This document shows, in pieces, positions 7,653 to 15,039 of a stretch of 20,004 nt of DNA. The stretch is from positions 1 through 20,004 of the forward strand of contig JAFXAV010000019.1 of assembly GCA_017516785.1 (NCBI GenBank), in the 5' to 3' direction. The notes beneath the pieces are model-generated. The model saw only the letters and a program-made list of their open reading frames with translations, was not told the DNA's origin and searched no databases. Position numbers and translations under genes: made by a program. How positions within the stretch are numbered: the stretch's first letter is position 1; every line of letters begins with the position of its first letter. This DNA comes from Oscillospiraceae bacterium. Lineage in GTDB: Bacteria; Bacillota_A; Clostridia; Oscillospirales; Oscillospiraceae.

Positions 7653-8462
7653 TCACAGACCGAAGGAGCGCAGCACGCATACTGCCGCAATCAGGAGAAT
7701 TCCCACACCGAAGGTCTGAAAGTCCCAGCGGCGGTAACGCAGCAGCTTCATCTTGGTTCTGCCCTCGCCGCCCTGGTAGCAGCGGCACTCCATGGCGGTA
7801 GCTAACTCGTCGGCACGGCGGAAAGCGCTGATAAACAGGGGCACCAGAATAGGAATCAGGGCCCTTGCCTTGTCCATCAGGCTGCCGGACTCGAAGTCCG
7901 CGCCTCTTGCCTTCTGGGCGCACATGATCTTATCAGTCTCTTCAATAAGGGTGGGGATAAACCGCAGAGCAATGCACATCATCATGGAAAGCTCATGGAC
8001 AGGCACGCCCACCTTCTTCAGAGGACCCATCAGGCTCTCCAAGCCATCGGTCAGGCTGATGGGAGAGGTGGTGTAGGTCAGCAGGAAGGTTCCGGCAATC
8101 AACATCAGGATGCGGATCACCATGAAGAAGGCACGCTCGATGCCCTCGGCATAGATGGTAAAGATCCAGAAATCCACCAGAGGTTCGCCTTCACCCGCAG
8201 TGAAGAAAATATTCAACACACCAGTAAAGACCAGGATCAGCACCAGAGGCTTCATGCCCTTGACAATGGCCTTGGGCGGAATGGTAGAAATCTTGATGAC
8301 GATCAGCAGAAATGCTGCCATCAGGGCATAGGATACCCAGCTGGTGGCAAGAAACAGCGCGACAATATATACCACCAGCATGATGAGCTTGGTTCTGGGA
8401 TCTAAGTGATGGATCACGGAATTGCCCGGGAAATACTGACCCAGGGTAATGTCTTTCAGCAA
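7653..8462 (-). CDS. ecfT: ECF transporter transmembrane subunit EcfT
   Basis: The shared membrane scaffold of group II energy-coupling factor transporters; it links the two ATPases to exchangeable vitamin-binding S components. It has 269 residues with the family opening PGNSVIHHLDPRTK (12-25), several hydrophobic segments, and the two ATPase-coupling helices: QKARGADF (183-190, first ARG motif) and AMECRCYQGGEGRT (223-236, where the second motif is usually AMEARGY). The start is a TTG at 8462, 8 nt after AAAGGGGG and 1 nt past the ecfA2 stop, so the two are translationally coupled. No S component lies in this window; S subunits must be encoded elsewhere. Confidence 0.93.
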   Translation of the reverse strand: MLKDITLGQYFPGNSVIHHLDPRTKLIMLVVYIVALFLATSWVSYALMAAFLLIVIKISTIPPKAIVKGMKPLVLILVFTGVLNIFFTAGEGEPLVDFWIFTIYAEGIERAFFMVIRILMLIAGTFLLTYTTSPISLTDGLESLMGPLKKVGVPVHELSMMMCIALRFIPTLIEETDKIMCAQKARGADFESGSLMDKARALIPILVPLFISAFRRADELATAMECRCYQGGEGRTKMKLLRYRRWDFQTFGVGILLIAAVCVLRSFGL

Positions 8463-8463
8463 G

Positions 8464-9318
8464 TCACTTACCCCCTTTCAGCTTGGTCAAAACATTTACT
8501 GCCTGGTCGATGGTATACACCGGCTCTACAGGCAGGCCCAGTTTTTTCAGTTCCAGGAAAACTCTGGTGACTTCCGGGATATTCAGGCCCATTTCCAACA
8601 ATTCCTCCGCCCGGGCAAAAACCTCGGCGGGAGTGCCGTCCATGGCAAGGTGGGAGCCGTTCATCACCAACAGCCGGTCGGTCAGGCGGGCCACATCATC
8701 CATGGAGTGGCTGACCATCATGATGGTGGCGTTGCGGCTGCAGCGGTAATCTTCGATATTTTTGAGGATCTCCTCCCTGCCCGCAGGATCGAGACCTGCG
8801 GTGGGTTCGTCCAGAATCAGCACTTCCGGCTCCATGGCGATGACGCCTGCAATGGCCACACGGCGCTTCTGTCCGCCGGATAGATCAAACGGAGACACCT
8901 GCAGCTGCTGCTCGGTGAGGCCGACCACTTTGGCAGCTTCCCGGACACGACGGTCGATTTCATCGGCCTTCAGACCCATGTTCTTGGGGCCGAAAGCGAT
9001 ATCCTTATAAACGGTTTCCTCGAAAAGCTGGTATTCCGGGTACTGGAACACCAGACCCACCCGGAATCTTGCCTGACGGGTCAGCTTCTTGTCGGACCAG
9101 ATGTCCTTGCCATCCAGCAGAATTTTTCCAGAAGTAGGCTTCAGCAGACCGTTCAGCTGCTGCATCAGGGTGGATTTGCCGGAACCGGTGTGACCGATGA
9201 TGCCGATAAATTCACCTCTGTTTACGGAAAAGGAAACATCCTCCAGCGCCTGATGCTGGAAGGGCGTTCCGATGCTGTATATATAATTCAGGTTCTGAAC
9301 CTGTAAAATAGGTTCCAT
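8464..9318 (-). CDS. ecfA2: ECF transporter ATPase EcfA2
   Basis: One of the two ATPases that drive vitamin or metal uptake with EcfT. It has 284 residues: Walker A GHTGSGKST (42-50), Q-loop Gln92 (FQYPEYQLF), signature LSGGQ (146-150) and Walker B VLILDE (166-171) followed by PTAGLDP. The Q-loop phrase PEYQLFEETV is typical of EcfA2, whereas EcfA1 has PDNQIVA. A family-style C-terminal tail (about 225-284) follows the ABC core. The ATG lies 7 nt after GGAGG and 17 nt after the ecfA1 stop. All catalytic motifs are intact. Confidence 0.94.
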   Translation of the reverse strand: MEPILQVQNLNYIYSIGTPFQHQALEDVSFSVNRGEFIGIIGHTGSGKSTLMQQLNGLLKPTSGKILLDGKDIWSDKKLTRQARFRVGLVFQYPEYQLFEETVYKDIAFGPKNMGLKADEIDRRVREAAKVVGLTEQQLQVSPFDLSGGQKRRVAIAGVIAMEPEVLILDEPTAGLDPAGREEILKNIEDYRCSRNATIMMVSHSMDDVARLTDRLLVMNGSHLAMDGTPAEVFARAEELLEMGLNIPEVTRVFLELKKLGLPVEPVYTIDQAVNVLTKLKGGK

Positions 9319-9335
9319 TTACATACCTCCACGGG

Positions 9336-10184
9336 TCAGGCCGATACAAAATCGTAAAGTGCCTGCGCGCATTCAGTCTCGTTCAGTTTGTCCAGGGGCA
9401 AACGAAAGCCCAGCTTATTGAGCTCCCAGCAGAGCTCCACAGATTCAGGAGCAGCGAGGCCCAGCTCATGAAGCAGCTCCACCTGGGAGAAAACCTCCTT
9501 CGGTGTACCGTCAGCGGCCACCTTGCCCTTGTGCATCACCACCACACGCTGAGCCTGAGCGGCTTCGTCCATGTGATGGGTAATCAGAACCACGGTGATT
9601 CCCTTTTCCCGGTTCAGTCTGGTGATGGTCTCCATGACTTCCCGGCGTCCTCTGGGATCCAGCATGGCAGTGGGTTCGTCCAGTACGATACACTTCGGCT
9701 CCATAGCAATGACACCCGCAATGGCGATGCGCTGCTTCTGGCCGCCGGAGAGCAGATGGGGGGCGTGTTTTGCAAATTTGGTCATGCCCACCTGCTTCAG
9801 GGCGTTGTCCACCCGGCGGCGGATTTCCGCACTGACGATGCCTAAGTTTTCGGGGCCGAAGGCAACATCCTCTTCCACCACATTGGCAACAATCTGGTTG
9901 TCGGGGTTCTGGAAAACCATACCCACATTGCGGCGGACGGCCATCAGCTTGTTTTCATCAGCAGTATCGATGCCGCAGACATAAACCTTGCCGCCGCTGG
10001 GCAGAAGAATGGAATTGAAATGCTTTGCAAGGGTGGATTTGCCGCAGCCGTTGCTGCCCAAGATGGCAACAAAACTGCCCGCTTCCACATTTAGGTTCAT
10101 ATCTTCAAAAACGGCGACGCCGGGCGTGTCGTCCACGCCCGGATAAGTATACGCCAGATGTTCCACACGAATCATTTCACTCAA
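9336..10184 (-). CDS. ecfA1: ECF transporter ATPase EcfA1
   Basis: Partner ATPase of EcfA2, forming the asymmetric motor under EcfT. It has 282 residues from the chosen start. Walker A is GSNGCGKST (43-51), the Q-loop is FQNPDNQIVA (91-100), signature LSGGQ (145-149), Walker B CIVLDE (165-170) with PTAMLDP. Start choice: TTG 10184 (MSEMIRVEHL) has GGAGG 8 nt upstream. ATG 10175 would leave 17 nt, and TTG 10199 overlaps the site. The gene follows the methyltransferase stop by 19 nt, so all belong to one transcript. Confidence 0.93.
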   Translation of the reverse strand: MSEMIRVEHLAYTYPGVDDTPGVAVFEDMNLNVEAGSFVAILGSNGCGKSTLAKHFNSILLPSGGKVYVCGIDTADENKLMAVRRNVGMVFQNPDNQIVANVVEEDVAFGPENLGIVSAEIRRRVDNALKQVGMTKFAKHAPHLLSGGQKQRIAIAGVIAMEPKCIVLDEPTAMLDPRGRREVMETITRLNREKGITVVLITHHMDEAAQAQRVVVMHKGKVAADGTPKEVFSQVELLHELGLAAPESVELCWELNKLGFRLPLDKLNETECAQALYDFVSA

Positions 10185-10203
10185 TGTTCGTTCCTCCAAA
10201 ATG

Positions 10204-11076
10204 TTAAGGAGTCCAGCGGCCGGTGGAGCCGCAGGGCAGCATCAGACCGGAAGATTTCACCGGCAGACCCAGTTCGCCCACGGTGGTGTGGCCGCCGTGA
10301 CCGGCGCCGAAGACCACATCGGAGGCATAGCCCACGGCAGAGGGAGCCAGGCCGGTGGTGTAAGAATTGATGATCACAAACAGAGGATCATCGGAGAGGA
10401 TTTTCGCAACTTCCAGCAGGAAGGGATAGAAGCTGGTTTCCATCTTCCAGATTTCGCCGCTGGGTCCCCGGCCATAGCTGGGAGGATCCATGATGATGCC
10501 GTCATAGCGGCGGCCTCGGCGGATTTCGCGCTGGATAAACTTGGCGCAGTCGTCCACAATCCAGTGGATGGGACGGTCGGCAAGACCGGAAGCCTGTGCA
10601 TTCTCCTTGGCCCAGGCGACCATGTTCTTGGCAGCATCCACATGCCAGACCTCAGCGCCGCCTGCAGCGGCTGCCAGAGTGGCGCCGCCGGAATAGGCAA
10701 ACAGGTTCAGCACACGGACGGGGCGCTTGGCGGAAGCCTCGGCGCAGGTTTCACGAATGAAATCCCAGTTTGCGGCCTGTTCGGGGAACACGCCGGTGTG
10801 CTTGAAGTTCATAGGCTTGACATTGAAGGTCAGATAATCCCGGTAACGGATCTGCCAGCGGTCAGGCAGCTTGTGGTCCGTCCAATGTCCGCCGCCGGTA
10901 TTGGAGCGGACATAACGGGCATCATACTTCTTCCATTCAGGGGCCGTGTGGGGGGTATTCCAGATAACCTGGGGATCGGGGCGAACCAGCAGGTACTTAC
11001 CCCAGCGTTCCAGACGCTCGCCGTTGGAGGTGTCCAGAACTTCGTAATCTTTCCATTGATCAGAAATCCAAATCAT
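10204..11076 (-). CDS. Class I SAM-dependent methyltransferase (RlmI/RlmK-like, probable rRNA methyltransferase)
   Basis: It has 290 residues. A Rossmann methyltransferase core is clear: SAM-binding motif I NLFAYSGGATLAAAAGG (124-140), acidic residue at the end of strand 2 (HVDAAK, 145-150), VDDCAKFI (174-181), and the catalytic motif DPPSYGRG (197-204). An N-terminal part of about 95 residues (MIWISDQWKDYEVLDTSNG) belongs to the substrate side. The DPPSYGRGPSG pattern is shared by the RlmI/RlmK family that methylates 23S rRNA bases. It lacks the complete PUA domain of E. coli RlmI, so the exact target is open. AAAGGAG lies 7 nt before the ATG. It sits 26 nt after the PBP stop and before ecfA1. 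Confidence 0.85.
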   Translation of the reverse strand: MIWISDQWKDYEVLDTSNGERLERWGKYLLVRPDPQVIWNTPHTAPEWKKYDARYVRSNTGGGHWTDHKLPDRWQIRYRDYLTFNVKPMNFKHTGVFPEQAANWDFIRETCAEASAKRPVRVLNLFAYSGGATLAAAAGGAEVWHVDAAKNMVAWAKENAQASGLADRPIHWIVDDCAKFIQREIRRGRRYDGIIMDPPSYGRGPSGEIWKMETSFYPFLLEVAKILSDDPLFVIINSYTTGLAPSAVGYASDVVFGAGHGGHTTVGELGLPVKSSGLMLPCGSTGRWTP

Positions 11077-11102
11077 TGGCTTTCTCCTTTATCTCTCAAA
11101 AA

Positions 11103-13835
11103 TCAAGGAGCCGGAACCACAGGATCCGTAGGCTGGGTAGCCTGTTCCTGTTCCAGCTTTTCCTGCTCGGCCTTCTGATAGGCTTCCCAGGACTTCTTGT
11201 TGTGTTCGGGGCAGACGATATAGGGCGCCTTTTCACCCTTGTTGGCATTGCCGTCGAAACCATGCCAGTCGCCGTCGGTATAGTAGACGTAACGGTCATC
11301 GGTAAAGCCGGGCCACAGGCCGCTCTTGGCTGCCTGCTTCAGTTCCTCCACATCGGACTTGCTCATTCTGAGCAGCGCCCGGGATGCAATCTCCACATCG
11401 GGGAACTTGAAGCAGTACTCCGTTGCGACACCGCCGCCAGTAACACAGTAATCCACCAACACATGGGCATTACACTGGCCGGAAGGGCCGTCGCCCTTGA
11501 AGGCGTAGGCAGACTGGACACGGTCGAAATCACTGCCGAAGAGGTAGTAACGCAGATCCTTTTCACATGCATCATTGGGAGTCTTGCCGGTGTCCAAACA
11601 GACGCTGTAGTTGCGCATATCAGAGGTGGAGTACAGGCTTACCTTTTCCAGACCCTTGTGAATGGGGGTCATGACAGCGCTGAAGAGTCTTGCTGCGGGG
11701 TTCTTGGTGTTTCCGGTGAGCTTGATGGCCTCCGGATGGTCATAGCCGCACCAGACCGCTGCGGTATAATAACCAGTGTAACCGCAGAACCAGCGGTCGT
11801 AGTTGCTGTTGGTGGAACCGGTCTTGCCTGCCACATTCTGGCCGGAGATCTTGGCCGGAGTGCCGGTGCCGCTGTTGACTGCTGCCTGGAGGCAGTAGTT
11901 CATATAGGTGACGGTCTTTTCGCTGAGGATCTGGCGGGAATCCTGGGTGTTATCCAGCACCAGATTGCCGTTGGAATCATATACTTTGGTATAGGTTCTG
12001 GCTTCGCGGTAGACACCGTCGTTGGCAAAAGTTGCATAGGCAGCTGCCATATCCCGGATGGTTGCACCCACAGTCAGCGCGCCCATACCCAGGGGGGAGT
12101 CGCCCAGGTCATTGAGAATCTTGCCGGAGGAAGTTTCATAGTGATCGGTCAAGGTGGACAGACCAAACTTCTCCTTGGCAAACATGAAGCTGTAGTCATA
12201 GCCGATCATCCGCAGAGTGCGGACGGAAACGGCGTTAACGGAGTTGACAATACCGCTGTAGACCGTGCGGGAGAAGGAATACTTTCTGTTGTCATTTCTG
12301 GGGAAAGCGCCGCCCTTATAGGTAACAGGAAGGTCCGTGATCACCGTCACAGGGCTGATTTCACCCACTTCAAAAGCGGGAGCGTAGACAGCAATGGGCT
12401 TCATGGCAGAGCCAGTCTGGAGCTTGGAATCGGTGGCGCGGTTGAAGGCGTCATGGACGGTCTTCTTGCCTACACCGCCAGCCATGGCCACGATATCGCC
12501 GGTCTCATTATTGATGATCACCATGCCGGACTGCAGCTGCTGGTTGCTCTTGGTGGTGGGAATCTGGGAAAGATCCGTGTAGATCTTGTCCACTTCCCGC
12601 TGAATCTTCATATCCAGAGTGGAGTAAATGTGATAGCCGCCCAGCTGAATCTTCAGCATATAGTTTTCTCTGGTCTCCTTGTTGACGGTGTTCCAGTCGA
12701 TGCCGTCCAGGGCAGCCAGGTCCCGGGCCACGTCTTCGATAACCGTATCAACGTAGTAGGAATAAACCTCCTGGGAGGAGTCGTTGATGACCGTGACATG
12801 GGTGCCGCACTCGGGGCAGAAGTTGCCGTTTTCCTGGCGGAACCGTTTGGTGTAGCCGCCGTAACCGCATTCTTCATTCTCGCAGTACAGCCAAATATAG
12901 TCAGCGGAAACGCCGCTCTTGAAAACCATCTCCTGAGCCAGGGCAGCATCATATTCTTCCTGGGTCAGCCAGCCCTGTTCCTTCATGGTCCAGAGGGTGT
13001 TTTCCTGGCGGACCCGGTTACGTTCTGCGCCGTTTCTCTCCTTGCCCTCGTACTTGTAGACACTTTCGGAATAGGGATTGAAGATGGAGGGATTGTTGGT
13101 AATGCTGATCAGGCTGGCGCACTCGGCGGTGGTCAGAGCCTGAAGGGGTTTTCCGAAGTATTCCTCAGCAGCACTCTTGACACCGTAGCAGTTTCTGCCC
13201 AGGTAGATGGTGTTGAGGTAATACTCCATGATATAGTCTTTGTCGTAAATCTTTTCAAACAGCTGGGCGCGGAAGATCTCCATAACCTTTCGCTGAACCG
13301 TGACGCTGTTTTCACCGGTCAGGTTCTTCAGCAGCTGCTGGGTAATAGTAGAGCCGCCGAACTGATCGTCTCCGCCGAAGAACATGTTGGCGCATGCCTT
13401 CACAGTAGTGATCCAGTCAACACCCTGATGCTCATAGAAGCGCTTGTCCTCAATGGCAACAGTGGCATGGATCAGATCCTCGGGGATCTCTTCCAGGGAT
13501 GCCCACTGGCGGTTGGTGGTGGTATGAATCTCCTGCAGCTGCTGAATATTGCCCCAGGAGTCCACATAGTATACAAAGGAAGTCTGATCCAGGGAGCTGT
13601 TCTCGGGATCGTACTGAGCGATGGGCAGGACGTCATCGTTCAGATAGCCGCCCAGAATACCCACGAACACAAATCCGCAGACAATCAAAATCAGCAGCAC
13701 CGTGGCAACAGCGCCCAGGGCGATCTTTACCGTGCCCGTCAGCGCTTTCCACAAACCGTACAGCACTTTGACAGACCAGTGGGGATTCCACTCCTGCCGC
13801 TGTCTGTTTCTTCTCCGTTTAAAGAAATTATCCAT
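11103..13835 (-). CDS. Bifunctional class A penicillin-binding protein (PBP1A type) with an internal cysteine knuckle
   Basis: Polymerises and cross-links peptidoglycan. It has 910 residues: basic cytoplasmic tail, membrane helix (about 35-62), then a GT51 glycosyltransferase domain with ATVAIEDKRFYEHQGVD (124-140, catalytic Glu129), GGSTITQQLLKN (160-171) and YYLNTIYLGRNCYG (205-218). The transpeptidase domain shows all three active-site motifs: Ser476-A-M-Lys479, Ser532-V-Asn534 and Lys671-Thr-Gly673. Between the two domains lies CX4C-X16-CX2C (Cys318, 323, 340, 343), which looks like a zinc ribbon and is unexpected outside the membrane. After the transpeptidase comes an extension of about 180 residues with further Cys and a Glu/Gln/Pro-rich end. 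ATG 13835 is chosen: GGAGG is 7 nt upstream. A longer frame to 13910 has no such site. It heads the operon with the methyltransferase, ecfA1A2T and truA. Confidence 0.93.
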   Translation of the reverse strand: MDNFFKRRRNRQRQEWNPHWSVKVLYGLWKALTGTVKIALGAVATVLLILIVCGFVFVGILGGYLNDDVLPIAQYDPENSSLDQTSFVYYVDSWGNIQQLQEIHTTTNRQWASLEEIPEDLIHATVAIEDKRFYEHQGVDWITTVKACANMFFGGDDQFGGSTITQQLLKNLTGENSVTVQRKVMEIFRAQLFEKIYDKDYIMEYYLNTIYLGRNCYGVKSAAEEYFGKPLQALTTAECASLISITNNPSIFNPYSESVYKYEGKERNGAERNRVRQENTLWTMKEQGWLTQEEYDAALAQEMVFKSGVSADYIWLYCENEECGYGGYTKRFRQENGNFCPECGTHVTVINDSSQEVYSYYVDTVIEDVARDLAALDGIDWNTVNKETRENYMLKIQLGGYHIYSTLDMKIQREVDKIYTDLSQIPTTKSNQQLQSGMVIINNETGDIVAMAGGVGKKTVHDAFNRATDSKLQTGSAMKPIAVYAPAFEVGEISPVTVITDLPVTYKGGAFPRNDNRKYSFSRTVYSGIVNSVNAVSVRTLRMIGYDYSFMFAKEKFGLSTLTDHYETSSGKILNDLGDSPLGMGALTVGATIRDMAAAYATFANDGVYREARTYTKVYDSNGNLVLDNTQDSRQILSEKTVTYMNYCLQAAVNSGTGTPAKISGQNVAGKTGSTNSNYDRWFCGYTGYYTAAVWCGYDHPEAIKLTGNTKNPAARLFSAVMTPIHKGLEKVSLYSTSDMRNYSVCLDTGKTPNDACEKDLRYYLFGSDFDRVQSAYAFKGDGPSGQCNAHVLVDYCVTGGGVATEYCFKFPDVEIASRALLRMSKSDVEELKQAAKSGLWPGFTDDRYVYYTDGDWHGFDGNANKGEKAPYIVCPEHNKKSWEAYQKAEQEKLEQEQATQPTDPVVPAP

Positions 13836-13852
13836 TATGAAACCTCCATGAC

Positions 13853-13915
13853 ATCGGCCGAAAGGCCGGTATGGTAAAAAGTAACCGTGAGTAAACCGTG
13901 CTGTAAGCATAGCAC
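13853..13915 (-). promoter_or_regulatory. Structured 5' leader of the PBP operon
   Basis: In the roughly 85-nt leader two stem-loops are readable: 13855-13868 (CGGCC with a 4-nt loop) just before the ribosome binding site, and an imperfect 9-bp stem with one bulge at about 13892-13919 (AACC, GTGCT against AGCAC, TGGTT). No known riboswitch is recognised. Confidence 0.35.
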
Positions 13916-13926
13916 TGGTTCATACA

Positions 13927-13935
13927 ATTATAGCA
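13927..13935 (-). promoter_or_regulatory. Extended -10 promoter of the PBP-ecf-truA operon
   Basis: The minus strand reads TGCTATAAT, a perfect -10 with TGn extension, about 90 nt before the PBP start. The -35 position (TTTCGT) is poor. It shares TATGCTATA with the clpE promoter. Confidence 0.7.
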
Positions 13936-14017
13936 TACCCAAAATGAAAACGAAAGACCTAAATTATTAATAAAGATTAAAATTAGAGAGATACTACTTC
14001 CGAAGGAGGCGGTAAAA

Positions 14018-14242
14018 ATCAAAAGAGAAGCATACATTTCAGCAATTCTGTTTCTGGGATTTCTGCTGGGAATCAAGGACGGGAACATCGCCCTGTGGAA
14101 AATGGGTTCCGGAAAACCTCCGGAGGTTTTCCCTTACCGGGCGGAACTGCTCCCCCCTGCCGACCAGCAATCTCTCAAAGACGGAATCCATATATATAAT
14201 GAAGAGGAACTGAACCGTCTTCTGGAAGATTACCTCTCCTAA
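14018..14242 (+). CDS. 74-residue membrane-anchored BofC-C-like protein with an ATC start codon
   Basis: There is no ATG, GTG or TTG at the front, but AAGGAGG is followed after 8 nt by ATC, and the frame from there is open to TAA 14242. It gives (M)KREAYISAILFLGFLLG, a normal basic-then-hydrophobic membrane anchor, followed by IKDGNIALWKMGSG, FPYRAELLPPADQQSLKDGI and ending EEELNRLLEDYLS. The order DG-x-Val/Ile-Ala-Leu-W/Y, LPxxDxxxLxxGI, EEL..LLEDY-S resembles the C-terminal domain of BofC-type sporulation regulators and related short clostridial proteins. That makes it a real gene despite the odd start. ATC could be a true rare start or a substitution of ATG (one base). It is divergent from the PBP gene and about 95 nt before the DUF1292 gene. 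The family call is from memory of the pattern and is moderate. Confidence 0.6.
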   Translation: MKREAYISAILFLGFLLGIKDGNIALWKMGSGKPPEVFPYRAELLPPADQQSLKDGIHIYNEEELNRLLEDYLS

Positions 14243-14275
14243 TCCCCCCGCCCAAATATAGTGCAATATTACCTC

Positions 14276-14304
14276 TTGATTTTACAGAGGAAAGACAGTA
14301 AAAT
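14276..14304 (+). promoter_or_regulatory. Sigma-A promoter of the DUF1292 gene (and possibly the ncRNA)
   Basis: TTGATT (14276-14281), a 17-nt spacer, and TAAAAT (14299-14304), 34 nt before the ATG at 14338. Confidence 0.75.
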
Positions 14305-14337
14305 GTAGCTATAAAAAGTGATCAGCGGAGGTACAGC

Positions 14338-14622
14338 ATGGATAACAATTTCGGTTCTGATTTTATGACCATCGTTGACGAGGACGGCACCGAGTACGAG
14401 CTGGAAGTGCTCAGCACTCTGGAATACAACGGCGCTACCTATCTTGCCGTGATTCCCGCCGGCAGCGATGACGGGGACGAAGATCTGGAAGTCAGCATCC
14501 TCAAGAGCATTGAAGAAGACGGCGAACCCATTCTGTGCGCCATCGAAGACGAAGAAGAGCTTCAGAGTGTTTACGATCTGATCATGGAAGAACTTTACGC
14601 AGAAGACGAAGAGGACGAATAA
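14338..14622 (+). CDS. DUF1292 family protein (YrzB-like), acidic
   Basis: It has 94 residues, very acidic. The opening FMTIVDEDGTEYELEVLSTLEYNG, the strand TYLAVIPA, and the end EPILCAIEDEEELQSVYDLIME match the DUF1292 pattern (D-E-D-G-x-E...-V-L-x-x-F/L-E-Y-x-G-x-x-Y..., then I-E-D-E-E-E...V...). The function is unknown; in Bacillus the homologue yrzB sits beside yrrK (ruvX), whereas here ruvX is 3 kb away on the other strand. GGAGG lies 6 nt before the ATG. It has its own promoter, and the ncRNA follows within 15 nt. Confidence 0.9.
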   Translation: MDNNFGSDFMTIVDEDGTEYELEVLSTLEYNGATYLAVIPAGSDDGDEDLEVSILKSIEEDGEPILCAIEDEEELQSVYDLIMEELYAEDEEDE

Positions 14623-14633
14623 ATTTACCTGAT

Positions 14634-14833
14634 TGCCTGCTTGGTGCGTGGTGTGTCTATTTGGACCCACATTTTATCATAGGGACGTTAGATTTCCTTT
14701 CCGGGTTGCAGACCTCCCGCCTACGCTCAGACGTATGGTGGATGTTGGGAGCAGTAAAGGTCTGGAGCGGCATCCCACCTGCCGTTATCGTGCAGGTCAC
14801 AATCGATGCATCACGGCCAAAGCGGGGTTGAGG
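14634..14833 (+). ncRNA. ssrS: Structured small RNA, probable 6S RNA
   Basis: This gap has no gene but shows clear RNA design. The ends pair: CCTGCTTGG...GCGTGGTG (14636-14653) with CATCACGGCCAAAGCGGG (14809-14826) makes a closing stem of about 16 pairs with GU pairs and two small bulges. Inside are CAGACCT/AGGTCTG (14709-14715 with 14758-14764), an inner hairpin CGCCTACG/CGTATGGTG, and ACCTGC/GCAGGT (14777-14782 with 14792-14797). A strong terminator follows at once. A length near 200 nt, a long irregular rod with paired ends and an independent terminator fit 6S RNA, which binds sigma-A RNA polymerase. The SRP RNA signature (GGAAGGNAGCAG tetraloop region) is absent. Class is inference from shape; existence of a structured RNA is better supported. 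The exact 5' end is not known. Confidence 0.55.
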
Positions 14834-14864
14834 CATGGGGGGTTTCGGCTCCCCATGTTTTTTT
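14834..14864 (+). terminator. Terminator of the small RNA
   Basis: Stem 14834-14843 with 14848-14857 (CATGGGG core, GU pair inside) has a TTCG loop, followed by seven T and, after GC, six more T. Confidence 0.93.
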
Positions 14865-14926
14865 GCTTTTTTGAGGGTAATTTCTCACAAAAGTTGTAAA
14901 TTTTTTTGGATTCTCCCCATTACCGG

Positions 14927-14966
14927 CCATTTGACACTTGCAACCGCAGGTCAAATGGGTTATAAT
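14927..14966 (+). promoter_or_regulatory. Foldase promoter overlapped by a 9-bp inverted repeat (probable operator)
   Basis: TTGCAA (14938-14943), a 17-nt spacer and TATAAT (14961-14966) form a near-consensus promoter. The -35 lies between inverted arms CCATTTGAC (14927-14935) and GTCAAATGG (14950-14958), which occupy the -35 flank and the spacer. Confidence 0.75.
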
Positions 14967-15039
14967 AGCTCGGTCTATCCGCAATCTGACCGATTGCAAG
15001 ATATATCCCAATTGTACAAATGAGAGGAACTGATTAACC

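Noticed and set aside
11076..13877. Plus-strand open frame of 933 codons opposite the PBP gene
   Set aside because: Same cause; the minus strand encodes GT51 and transpeptidase motifs in order.
14634..14833. SRP RNA as the identity of the small RNA
   Set aside because: The conserved GGTCAGG...GGAAGGNAGCAG region is absent; the GGGAGCAG at 14746-14753 is an isolated match.
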